This document shows positions 1-33,400 of a DNA stretch of 64,000 nucleotides, piece after piece. The notes under the pieces were generated by a model, which saw only the letters and a list, made by a program, of their open reading frames with translations, ran no database searches and was not told where the DNA came from. A program made the position numbers and the translations under genes. How positions within the stretch are numbered: the stretch's first letter is position 1; each line of letters begins with the position of its first letter. Where the stretch lies: the NCBI GenBank assembly GCA_947561715.1, contig OX387202.1, positions 15,513,001 through 15,577,000 on the forward strand, written 5' to 3'. This DNA is from Ascidia mentula. Taxonomy: Eukaryota > Chordata > Ascidiacea > Phlebobranchia > Ascidiidae.

Positions 1-858
1 CTTGCTGGAACGCCATACCCGCAAAATACCAGCAAGCGTTTCGAATTACTTCGCCACTGTCGAATTGACGTTCACTAGAGTTTTTAAATCCATCGCCCCA
101 AGAAAAGGAATCATCAGTATTTTTGCTAATAAATTTATGTAAGACAACACACCTGTTTGTAGCACTCCTGCAGTTTTTCCACGATCGCGTTGCATTCGGG
201 TGTATGTAAACTGGGTGACAAGTTGGGATGCATGACCTCGGCAAAATCAGAACGACGAGAAATCACCAAGTCATTTTTTTGTTACTTCGAAGTCACGAAT
301 ACGACGCATGACTGATTTGAAGTGTAAACATTTTAATTGACCACAATTTTTTATAGTTGGTTTACAATATTGCTGCCCTACTATTCGTTAGTTGCGTTTG
401 TTTGGGCCTAATTGTTATGAAAAATCCAAAAAGACATCTATATTAGCTTGCGGTGGTTTAGCAGTTGTTGTGCAAATTGGTTCCCTATTACAATTTTCGT
501 TTTTTACTATCATGCGCACAAGTTTCCAAAAATAGCTTTTTATGTGTGACTATTTATGTCACTGTCAAAATGCTACTCGTGGGGTATGAGGTAATGCTGA
601 CGTTCAAAACACTTTTTATTCGATTCCGTTCCGCGCCAAAGAGCATACGTAGACTCACTTATTTACTTTCTGGGACGGCCCGACTGAAGGTCCATCCAGT
701 CTGTCTTTGTGTTTGAACTTGTACAAAACTTTGTTATTTTTCAGTGGTTTGTAGCAATTTGTTATAATTTTGCTTGTGGCAACTTTCGGATAGGTGTAAG
801 CTTGCGAAAAAGTATGATGTTGTAAGGATTTATTTTTGCCAATTCAAGAAAAGACGAC
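1..858. other. Upstream flank of myosin V, no gene seen
   Basis: I see no coding exon here. The short open frames (for example 465-716) have no splice partners and no recognisable protein. The stretch presumably carries the promoter and 5' leader of the myosin V gene that starts at 859. A pyrimidine-rich run followed by an AG about 10 bases before the start codon could be a splice or trans-splice acceptor, but that is only a guess. Confidence 0.4.
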
Positions 859-22411
<21,553 letters not shown>

Positions 22412-24385
22412 TCGCGTCCGCTTTTGCGGAACAGTTATCGCAAGTAGGAGTTTTATTGCATCAATTGCCGCAGTTTCATTTACTCGTGTAGGCAGGAAGT
22501 TGTATATTTTACTTGTCAGTAACATTTTGCGGTGCGCTACTACCGTTCTCCACCAACCACGTATGTTTTCGTTGCTTTGCTTTAATTAGAATATTGCTTT
22601 TTGCCTGTCAAAGTCCGCTGCCCTGACTTTTGCCGCTAAGAATTGGTGTAGGCTTTTTTCACTCCAAAATAAGATCTAAACGCACATCTAACGTGCATGA
22701 CAGTTCTGGATTTTGTAGCTCAGAATACTACCCTAAAATTACAACTAGTAGGCACAGTTGTATGACGCAAACGCAATCAACCGTAAACGTAACCAAATTT
22801 CCGGCAATTTAGACACATAATTACGGCGTTCTTTTTTGTAGAATATATTCCTTAAAGCATCTGAACATTCAAACATTGTAACTGTTCCTTGTAATCGAAA
22901 GCACTTTTTCCTCTGGAGTTGATATTGTGAAAAAATCCAGTGCAATAAGCAACACAAATCACCAACCGACCGATAAATCTAACATTCGCGTGTGCTAAGT
23001 TTCCATTAACGCACTGTTGTAACTCGTCATTGTCGACTGGTACTGACAAACTTTATGCATTTGATCACATCCACACTGTTAAAAATCCGCTGGAATTGTC
23101 CGGTGCTTTCTCCATTAATTTTGCACCCCAAACGTTTTTTTAAGTGCGATGGTTGATTTATTGTCTGCTATTTACTCGGGCTTGTTAATTGTATTCCAGC
23201 AATTGTCCGCTGTTTATTTAAACTGACATCCTATTTATTTTGATTTCGTTTCTTCGTATTTGCGCTTCTTCTCCTAGCAAATTCGTTTTTAAGTTACTGT
23301 ACATAACTGTGTATGTTTTGAGTCTCCTGTGGCATGTTTTTGGTTGCATTATGTAACAGTGTAATCACTGAACCGTGACTGTGCGCAATCACCAGTTGCA
23401 ATGCTTACTGGACCGTAGCCACCTTCATGAACTATTATTGTAGGAAATTGATTGACGAAATGTGTAGCAAACTCTGCCTATTTTACTGTAGCAATACCCA
23501 CTTAGTCATATCCCACCTAGAACTATATAGCAACCATTAATGAACTGTGGCGAGACATTCTAGCGAGAGAATGCTGCTTTCCACTTCGTTTTTTAAACGT
23601 TTCCTCAAGATAGCGCCCTTTTCTTTCTTTGCAACGATACCAAAATAATTGTGACGTCAAGCGTTGTATTTGTGTGACGCAAAGAGAGCCATCTATGATG
23701 TCATTACCGGTAAACAATTGTTGATGAGCTGTTTCCATTCTTATCGCATTTGGACGACGCGCACATACACCGTTGTAAATTCGTTTTGTCGTTGTGGTAT
23801 TTTTGTTGCTTTGTTTTTTCAAACGCTTAGGTTTCTGACCCCGTCTTGTGCAGTGTTCTCCAAGTTTCGTCGCTCTTTCTCGCGCTTTAGAATTTCATGA
23901 CGCGATTTTCAACAAAACGAACAAACCAGATTTTGTTGAGGCCTCTCTCCGTTAAAATCCCAACAACATTCTCGGAAGAAATTGCTATTGTTTCAACGAA
24001 ATAAATCGGTTTCTTTCGGCGTAATTTTCGCTTTACCTGCATTGGTACGTTTCTGTTTACATTGTCATTTCCTCGCGGCCGCATTGCGTGGTGTTTTCGA
24101 GTAGTTGTGATTGAGGCCGCTGGGCTAATTCGTCCGTGCAATAAACGTCACCGCAAGCTCAGTTTGCTTTAAATTGTTGTGAGCTGATAAAGGATTTTGT
24201 CACTGATAAATAAGCACCAAAATCACTTCAGTTTTTTTGGGATAATTGTTACAGTTTCAAGACTTACACCAAACACGGAAGGTGACATATTTGCAGTGAG
24301 CACATTTTTATAGATGTAGTATTGGTGTGTTAGGAATTAATCCCGTTTTTACACACTTTTAACTGTTTTAAACTGACTTGGGCAG
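22412..24385. other. 3' flank of myosin V, no further gene
   Basis: About 2 kb after the myosin V stop with no supportable coding exon; short open frames on both strands lack splice context. The first part should be 3' UTR. AATAAA hexamers occur at 24000 and 24140, but both lie about 1.6-1.7 kb from the stop, so the polyadenylation site is uncertain. The last 30 or so bases before 24386 resemble the end of the intron that precedes exon 40. Confidence 0.5.
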
Positions 24386-24554
24386 GTACAACGTCTAGCA
24401 GCTGGAAGAATGGCTGCGCAAGACCAACTTGGCGGAAAGTATGATACGAGACACTCTTGAACCACTCGTCCACGCCTCGCAGCTCCTTCCGGTGAAGAAA
24501 GAGTCGGACGGAGATGCAGAGGAAATAAGCAAGACGTGTCTAAATGCACAGCAG
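24386..24554 (+). pseudogene. Stray duplicate of myosin V tail exon 40
   Basis: This 169-bp stretch matches exon 40 (21628-21802) closely. It keeps the upstream AG, the GTAAGC donor and most of the peptide, including [14 protein letters not shown] and [12 protein letters not shown]. It differs by a TAG in the fourth codon (24396-24398), a 6-base in-frame deletion near the end and several substitutions (for example LPVKKE for LQVKKQ). No copy of exon 39 or 41 accompanies it, and it lies 2 kb beyond the gene's stop. Similarity fades within some tens of bases on each side, so only the exon and bits of intron were copied. It cannot be a used alternative exon of MYO5 because the terminal exon 41 lies upstream. 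It is most simply a recent, non-functional local duplication. Confidence 0.85.
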
Positions 24555-24736
24555 GTAAGCGGTTTCTACAATGTGATGAATTGTTTTCTTGAGGCGTTGC
24601 ACGTCTAGAAACGTTCCTACATGTACTGCAAAATACTAGCCAGCCTAAAAATGATAAATTAGGTTTGTATTAAGAAGCACTGTACTTTTGCACTTGGAGT
24701 ATATTTTTATCATTAATGATTACGTTTTGTTAATAG

Positions 24737-26537
24737 CACCTTAATCCGGACCACCAGGGTAGATTTTCGGAATTCATCCTGAGCGGCAGAGTCGGCACCT
24801 TAATCCGGACCACCAGGGTCGATTTTCGGAATTCATCCTGAGCGGCAAAGTCGGCACCTTAATCCGGACCACCAGGGTCGATTTTCGGAATTCATCCTGA
24901 GCGGCAGAGTCGGCACCTTAATCCGGACCACCAGGGTCGTTTTGGGCAATGTATCCTGAGCGGCAGAGTCGGCACCTTAATCCGGACCACCAGGGTCGAT
25001 TTTCGGAATTCATCCTGAGCGGCAGAGTCGGCACCTTAATCCGGACCACCAGGGTAGATTTGGGCAATGTATCCTGAGCGGCAGAGTCGGCACCTTAATC
25101 CGGACCACCAGGGTCGATTTTCGGAATTCATCCTGAGCGGCAAAGTCGGCACCTTAATCCGGACCACCAGGGTCGATTTTCGGAATTCATCCTGAGCGGC
25201 AGAGTCGGCACCTTAATCCGGACCACCAGGGTCGTTTTGGGCAATGTATCCTGAGCGGCAGAGTCGGCACCTTAATCCGGACCACCAGGGTCGTTTTGGG
25301 CAATGTATCCTGAGCGGCAGAGTCGGCACCTTAATCCGGACCACCAGGGTCGATTTTCGGAATTCATCCTGAGCGGCAGAGTCGGCACCTTAATCCGGAC
25401 CACCAGGGTAGATTTGGGCAATGTATCCTGAGCGGCAGAGTCGGCACCTTAATCCGGACCACCAGGGTAGATTTTCGGAATTCATCCTGAGCGGCAGAGT
25501 CGGCACCTTAATCCGGACCACCAGGGTAGATTTTCGGAATTCATCCTGAGCGGCAGAGTCGGCACCTTAATCCGGACCACCAGGGTAGATTTGGGCAATG
25601 TATCCTGAGCGGCAGAGTCGGCACCTTAATCCGGACCACCAGGGTAGATTTTCGGAATTCATCCTGAGCGGCAGAGTCGGCACCTTAATCCGGACCACCA
25701 GGGTAGATTTGGGCAATGTATCCTGAGCGGCAGAGTCGGCACCTTAATCCGGACCACCAGGGTCGTTTTGGGCAATGTATCCTGAGCGGCAGAGTCGGCA
25801 CCTTAATCCGGACCACCAGGGTAGATTTTCGGAATTCATCCTGAGCGGCAGAGTCGGCACCTTAATCCGGACCACCAGGGTCGATTTGGGCAATGTATCC
25901 TGAGCGGCAGAGTCGGCACCTTAATCCGGACCACCAGGGTCGATTTTCGGAATTCATCCTGAGCGGCAGAGTCGGCACCTTAATCCGGACCACCAGGGTA
26001 GATTTTCCGAATTCATCCTGAGCGGCAGAGTCGGCACCTTAATCCGGACCACCAGGGTAGATTTGGGCAATGTATCCTGAGCGGCAGAGTCGGCACCTTA
26101 ATCCGGACCACCAGGGTAGATTTTCGGAATTCATCCTGAGCGGCAGAGTCGACACCTTAATCCGGACCACCAGGGTAGATTTGGGCAATGTATCCTGAGC
26201 GGCAGAGTCGGCACCTTAATCCGGACCACCAGGGTCGATTTTCGGAATTCATCCTGAGCGGCAGAGTCGGCACCTTAATCCGGACCACCAGGGTCGTTTT
26301 GGGCAATGTATCCTGAGCGGCAGAGTCGGCACCTTAATCCGGACCACCAGGGTCGATTTTCGGAATTCGTCCCGAGCGGCAGAGTCGGCACCTTAATCCG
26401 GACCACCAGGGTAGATTTGGGCAATGTATCCTGAGCGGCAGAGTCGGCACCTTAATCCGGACCACCAGGGTCGATTTCAGGGTAGTTTGGGCCAATGTAT
26501 CCTGAGCGGCAGAGTCGGCACCTTAATCCGGACCACC
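24737..26537 (+). repeat. 59-bp minisatellite, about 30 units
   Basis: Thirty head-to-tail units plus a 19-bp partial unit. Each begins CACCTTAATCCGGACCACCA and ends GAGCGGCAGAGTCGG; all are 59 bp except the last full one, which is 71 bp. Two main forms alternate irregularly: A with TTTTCGGAATTCATCC and B with GGGCAATGTATCC. A further A/C choice and a GTTTT variant occur before this variable part. The array is much more GC-rich than its flanks and is nearly identical from unit to unit, suggesting recent expansion or homogenisation. No long frame runs through it in a recognisable protein. It lies between the convergent ends of myosin V and DENND3. Confidence 0.98.
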
Positions 26538-27478
26538 GACCACTTTCAAGCAACTATCCTGCGACTAATTTTTAAATGAAAAACGTTAAATGACAAATGA
26601 CTGCTATTTAATTTTCAGCAAAATCCCCTTGATGCTTTTCAACCAACTTTTCTACAACACCCAGCATCAAATGACTAAAAAAAAATAAAGGTCAAAAATG
26701 CACTAAAACTGTCCAAATATGCTCTGGCCAATGCGTCCCTGCTCAGTGAACCCTAAATTACATACATTACCGGCTGGTTTGTCACGTTTCGTTGCGACAG
26801 AAGAGTTTAATAAGGGCATTTTACTTACTTTGATAGAAATACTGTTATGCGAAACCCAAACGTAACTAAAATGTACACATATTTATACAAAACCAATGAA
26901 TTTAATGAAAAAAACGTGGAACGACTGCAAATTCCGAACAAATCAAGTGCTACAGAGGACATAGTTTAGTCAAACAATCAGCAACAACGATCAAAAACAA
27001 ACGAAGGCACAGACAGAAACATGGAATACCGGTTTTAGTGTGAAATAGCGGTCAATGTTCACTTGCACTTAGTTCAACCAACTAGAAACACATACAATAG
27101 ACAAAGGGCGGTATACATTCATAAGTTCGTGACGTTAAATACATTCACAAGTTCGCAACGCACTTTTGAAAATCACTTGAGTCAAATTAAAAAGCACCGC
27201 GGGAATCAGAAACGATAAAAAATATGAACATAAAAACAGCACTCGAAGCAAAACAGCAACTAAAACTTCTTTGATTAACGAGCTTGCACTTGATTTTAAA
27301 GAGCACGCACATACACACCATAGTTCAAACCAACAAATAAAACGAGTACAAAACGTAATAATGTGGTTAAAACGACATTTTGAAGACCCGGAATAAAACC
27401 GGAGACTTGGAACACCTTTTATGCAAGGCAGAGTGGATTTTGTTCTGGCAGAAAAAGCAATTGTTTTATAATCGTACA
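26538..27478. other. Spacer and presumed DENND3 3' UTR
   Basis: AT-rich sequence between the minisatellite and the DENND3 stop codon on the - strand. It includes a two-copy imperfect direct repeat of about 27 bp around 27113-27165. A 128-codon open frame on the - strand (27521-27135) overlaps the last DENND3 exon in a different frame and has no family features. No other gene is visible. Confidence 0.5.
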
Positions 27479-30400
27479 TCAATTCATTCCTTCTTTGGAC
27501 TGAGTGACAAATGCCCTCCAAACTGCTATTTTGCCATCTTTGGATGATGAACCGCTGATAACGTACCTAGAAAACAACATTTTTGTTGAATTTTAAATGC
27601 GAAATCACAAAATCTCAAGCTATTGTACGATGTTGAGGTTTTCGGTTCAATCTACTTTGATTCAAGACAAAACTGATAATTAAGAAACCATGAGATTCGA
27701 ATCCTCTGATGTACAGGCTGCGGTTAATTCTACTTTGAATTAAAATAAAAAGTATATCTGGAAACCACGAGATTCGAATCCTAAGATGTTTAGGATTCTG
27801 GTTTAGTTTAATTTGATTCAAGACAAAACGTATCATTTAAAAAAAGACATTCGAATCGTAGAATGTTTCAGGTTTTTGTTAATTCTGCTTTGATTAAGGA
27901 GAAAACGGGTCTTCGAAACCACAAGATTCGAATCCTATGATCTATGATGTAGGTTTTTGTTATTTCTACTTTGATTAAGGAGAAAAAGGAGACTTCGACA
28001 CCATAAAAGTCGAATCCCAAGATGTTCAGATTCTAGTTAATTCTTCTTTGATATAAAACTAAACGTAATTTCAAAACTACGAGGTTCGAATCTAAAGATA
28101 TTTAGTTTTCTGGCTAGTTCTACTTTTATTTAAGACAGAACGCAATTTTAAAGCTACGAAATTCGAGATTTTGGTTAAGGTGACTTTTAAACCACGAGAT
28201 TCGAACTCCAAGATGTTCAGAATGTAGTTAATTCTATTTCGATTGAAAACAAAACGTAAAATTTAGAAACCACGAGATTCGAATCCTAAAGATGTTTAGA
28301 TACTGACTGGTTAATTCTGATTTGATTTGAGATGAAACTTATAATTAAAAAAACACAAGATTCGAATCCTACAAAGTTTAGATTCTAGTTATTTCTTGTT
28401 TGATTTAAAACTAAACGTAATTTACAAACTAAGAGTTTCGAATCCAATAAAGATGTTTAGGTTTCCGACTGGTTCTACTTTGATTTAAGACAAAACGCGA
28501 AATTTGAATCCTTTGGATTCTGGTTCATTATCCATTGAATGTGGACTAAAGGTGACTTTGTAACAACGAGTTTCAAATTCAAAGATGTTTAGAATGTAGT
28601 TAATTCACTTTCGATTCAAAACAAAACGTATAATTTAGAAACCACGAGATTCGAATCCTAAAGACGTTTAGATTCTGGTTAATTCTACTTTGAATGTAGA
28701 CAAAAAGGTACTTGGCAACCACGAGATTCGAATCCTAAGATGTTTAGGTTTTTGGTTAATTTTATTCTGGTGCGAGACAAAACGTAATTTGCAAACCACG
28801 AGATTCGAATAAAGGTTTTATTTCCATTATTCGGTGACGGCAATGTTTTGTTTCAATAGAAATCGTACCACAGTCCATTTTTTAGAGGCGGAATCGACAA
28901 TAGTTTATAGGAAACGTTTGTGGCAAGGTGGTTCAGAACAACATCTAGTTAACATGCAACAGAAACCTGTTTTCCACGTGACACAGTGACGTCACTCCCA
29001 TGTCATGAGCCTTGAGCACGCGATCTTGGCACAGGGTATCGCTGTTAAGTATGGTGATGTCACCCAGGGAATTTCCAATCCAGACCTGCAGGATAAAAAC
29101 CTTGCATGTTTACTTTTGTTTTTATTCGTGCACCGAAAAAATAAAATGATGTGAAATTGTGGGGTTTTATGACGAATTCAAGACATTTAAATATTTAACA
29201 AACGTGGAATATGACGTAAACTTACGTTGTCTCCAATCTGCATGATGCAAGTAATCGCTATCTCAGCGTTGACGCCGAACAACACTCCGTTGCACTTCGG
29301 TATGAGACGGTTAAAGCGCTCACCGGTGGGCGCTGTGGAGTCTGACGAGACCGTTCGATCTCGGAAACGTTGGTGCCACACATAAATGCAACCATGCGTG
29401 TCGCCAATCCATATCTAATGTAAACAGAAGTATTAGAATTGATGCACAAAATAATACAACGCAAAAATTAACGAAACGTGTTTGTGGAGAAAATTTGTTG
29501 CAAAAGGGGAAGCAACTATAAGAGGAGAGATTTTGTAATTAAAGCCACAAATTACAGACGTTTGAAACAAAACTTGTCCTTCTGATAGTCAGTCCTTGCG
29601 TCTTTTAGCACAAACTTACCTCGCCACGGTCTGTGCACAAGCAACACGTGATCTGGGATTCGAGAAACGGCGACGAAAAAAACTCGCTCAGAGTCAGCCG
29701 CTGTTTTAACTCTCCGGCCAAACTGTAGATGGCGATAGACGCCTTTGTGCCTTCAAAATGTACATTTTTTCCTGTTATTTGGGTGAATTATCACACAAGG
29801 AAAGCTACTAATGGATTTCCAAATAATTCCGACAGTAAATAAGCTATCTATTATCAATAACTTAGCCAAGACCACTTATTATAACTCGTCGCCTATGTCA
29901 TTTACCTGATCATGACATGTAACGTCTACCACAAACATGCCACTGACATCTACATTGTGGACCAGCTTATTTACAGGATAAAACACATGTTTGAGATATT
30001 CCGGTGGTCCGGATTAAGTGTTGACTTACAACAGCATATGGTGTCATCTCGGACGCTATCGGATGAGAGGAGCGAATACGGATGTTGCGCGACCTGAAAC
30101 GTCTTGCTCGATTTTGTCAGTTCCTTGTTCCAAACCACAATTTCTCCGTCACTAGAAGCGCTCACCACATGCCTGCAAGTTACGATGTCTATGTGAAAGG
30201 GGTTTTTAATTGCATATCTAATATGAAAGCTTGTTTAACGAGCGTTTGGAATTTCCAATGGCGAAGCATTTTTCGTGTATCATCCCACATGCTTCTATGC
30301 AATACACAAACGCCGAGAATCGTATGATTTATGAAGTGTATTCGAATTAGTTACATTTCGAGTCTTCATAAATAATATGACTTCGTGCCTAAAACTATGT

Positions 30401-33400
30401 ATTAGTACTGGATCTATTCTTTGCGGAACATGTAAAATCCACTGCAAACCCATCCCTTGATTGGGAAAATAGCCTAAAAAACCTATTAGCAAAGGCAAAC
30501 TTTCTATTGAGAGGACAAATTTAAACTTAATTTAATCTTTCCTTAGGTTCCTTAGCTCCGTAAATTAGTGTGAGTTTCCTTACGTTACTTATTCCGTAAG
30601 TTAGTGGTACCCAATTAAGCCAACGGTTACGGCGTCACTTTGTCTATTTAACATTTACTTACTCTCCGCATCGGAATATCGACACAATAGCGGATGAGTG
30701 CTCATGCAAGACACGACTCTTCTTCATAGTATTAGTGTTGATGACGTAGATTGTCTTGTCCGCCGCTCCTACCCACAATTCCTTTCTTTGTACGACGCAC
30801 AACGCATGCTGGGGGAAGTTGTCATTAGGTTAGATTACATAGCGTAGCTGTGCGATTAATCGAAATTATGATGCGAAAGTTGTGGATGCGGCCTTTGGAA
30901 TCACAAAAATACCAATTTTGTAGCAGAAACTTATATATTTTCAGTTAAAGCTTGATATATTATGAAGTCAAAGTTGTAGATGCAGCAACTACAAAAATAC
31001 TATTCAAGTTTTACAAAATTACCAACATGTTTTTGTGTTAAAGTTCAATAAATTAGAAAAATGGCTTAAAAAAAATTCCGAAACTGTTTACAAATCATAC
31101 ATCGACACTTCATGATTCTCAAGCAAGGTTTGCGGTCTTACCAGTTTGGAGCTGCAATCTTTAATAGGACGAGCGTCGAGTGTCCAACTTGTGGTGTCAA
31201 TAAGGCGTATCTTGTTGGATGCGAGAGCGACCCAAACTCGAGGCGTTTCATCGATTCCTGCAAAAAAGAAAACTTTAGCATTCACTGTAATAAAGTTAAA
31301 CTCGCAATTTGCAGACAACTTATGTTTACGTATGCACCGCGAAATGCTCGGATCTGTCGATAAAAGTGATTGAGACATGTTTACCTGCGGATGAATATAT
31401 GATCTTACTGACGCTCGTCTTTTTCATTTCCTTCGGCGACGTGTCAATGCGCAGCAGCAACATCTAGACGACAAAAAAAAACATATTAGTGGTCTGGCAT
31501 AGGTGATTTAAAACAATATATGTGGTGGGATATAATTCACCACTTCTTGTTTTGCTTTTTTTTTTAGGCAGCATTTGCAAACTTAATGTTAAAAAAACCT
31601 TCATCACATACCGAAAATCAGCGCGCGCGATTTTAGGCGTTAACGTATTAACGCACAAGCTTTACACTGTTGGAAATACAAAAAAAAACTACAACATTAC
31701 CTCGTCTGTTTCCAGAGGGACCGCCCGTAGTTGCCCTGACTGGTGGAGTTTAGTGAAGTTGCATAATTTGTTGACCCATTCCATAGCAGCTTCTGGGGTC
31801 ATGAAACCTTCATCAAGGGCGGCTTGGTAAACTGCGTCAGCTATTCCAACGTTTTGAGCTGCTGCTCCCAAGGTCATGGCGTGGTCCTTCCAATCTGCAC
31901 AATGACATTGTTTACAAAATGTTGTTCAATGCGATGCAAGGTTAGTTATTGGTATAATGTTAAAGATATAATCTTCAACGGGTAATTTGCACGGGTATGA
32001 ATTTGTTGCCTTGTCCATTTATCTTGCTATCACCATTTACACAACACACCATTTACTAATATATTATACGCAGACATAACTGCTGCAGACGCAAAACAAC
32101 TAGTTGTAAAGTCGATGTCGGGAACAGAGTGTTACAAACCTCTGGACAGCATTCGTCCTGTCTTCATTTCGTTGATCAAATTTCTCCAAAGTTCACAGTC
32201 TGCCTTTAGACCGACTTTGAACGGATCATCATCTGCAAAATGTCATTAAAGAGAGTTAAAAAAGCAACAACAAAAACTGTGGGTGTCAGTGCAGCTTTGA
32301 TGTGACTGTGGACGATCAAGTAGGCCAAACGGCCAGGCACAGACTTCACATTAGACACCAAACGAAACAGGTAGAAACAGTGGCCATCCGCATGCAGCTG
32401 ACAGAAATCTCAAAGAAAAATTGACTCCGCTTGCTTATATACAATAAACTATATGTTTAAATACATCTTACCGTCGCATTTGACAGAAAGTGCGGGCGTT
32501 GTGTGAAAGATTGCCTTTAGTTTGCTCATTTTCACGTGGTTGATTTGGTTGAGTCGGATAATGTGTTTACATTCTTGGTACAACTCCGTCATAAACAGCA
32601 ACCTGCAATTAAAACCAAAACATAGAGACTTCTCAATACAAGCGTCGGCTCGGCTTTTGCATCATGCTTACTAAATTCCACAAGTTTTTGAGTAAAAAGT
32701 TAGGATAAAAATAGCGTTAGATAGAATTTTTAAAGTAAACTATCTGTTCTTGTCATGATATACAACAAAAAATCACACAGAAATATTTTTTTGATTTATC
32801 CGGACCATCAGAGTGAAGTCTTTTGTACGGGGGTCACGTAAATATTCCCAGTAAATAGTCTAAAAGCGCTTTATTTTCTATAAAATCTTACTTTCTGGTT
32901 GTGAGAATCAGACGTCCAGTGCCTTTGTTGGACGAAACTACCGAGGAAACTTTGAGAAGTCTTTCAGAGTCTTGCAACACCCCTAAGTTGGTGTTACCGG
33001 CGGACAACAGACTGCGGAGCGCCTGTTCGCATTCATGCCGTGTCTGCAACCAAACATCCAAATCACGGTTGGTAGATTTGTTACCAAGACAAGTTTATGT
33101 CATTTTTTGCCTTGAATGATGTTTTTTGTGTGCTTGAAGGAGAAAAATTGCAAAACAGGAAAAACAGAAAAAAAAGACAAGCTTGTGAAATAAATACGTG
33201 ACCTTGGAAGACCAAAAACGTGACGTTTTTAAACAAAAAACTTATGTTTGTTTTTCAACTAGATTTTCTAACCACTTAACCAAATCACAAAACAATATTT
33301 GCACCTGTTTCCACGTATGGTAGAACGACGCGAAAATCTCAGGGTCGATCTCCTGTGACGAAACAGACAGGGCGTCGAACACGCGGTCAATGACGTCACC

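Larger units (their letters stand above)
27479..31894 (-). other. DENND3: DENND3 C-terminal WD40 repeats, exons 22-30
   Basis: Exons on the - strand: 31894-31701, 31463-31385, 31257-31142, 30808-30663, 30172-30030, 29750-29620, 29414-29226, 29085-28967, 27566-27479. WD-repeat strands include RVWVALASNKIRLIDT, ELWVGAADKTIYVINT, HVVSASSDGEIVVWNK, IWIGDTHGCIYVWHQ, VWIGNSLGDITILNSDT and YVISGSSSKDGKIAVWRA. The spacing suggests one partial or complete beta-propeller. The last intron (28966-27567) is 1.4 kb and almost wholly filled by a 77-bp satellite. Without exon 30 the final blade would lack its outer strands, which supports including it. Confidence 0.87.

Noticed and set aside
24737-26537. Regular repeats resembling a CRISPR array
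   Set aside because: Units follow directly with no unique spacers, and the DNA is animal nuclear; it is a minisatellite.
27135-27521. 128-codon open frame on the - strand
   Set aside because: Overlaps the last DENND3 exon out of frame; low-complexity composition and no recognisable domain.
27615-28815. Repeated TTCGAATCC words resembling tRNA B boxes
   Set aside because: They come from the palindrome GATTCGAATC in each unit. No A box stands at the right distance, so these are not tRNA genes.
28945-29085. Stop at 28945 as the end of DENND3
   Set aside because: The donor at 28967 joins in frame to 27566, adding a clear WD40 strand; the 28945 stop is intronic in that model.
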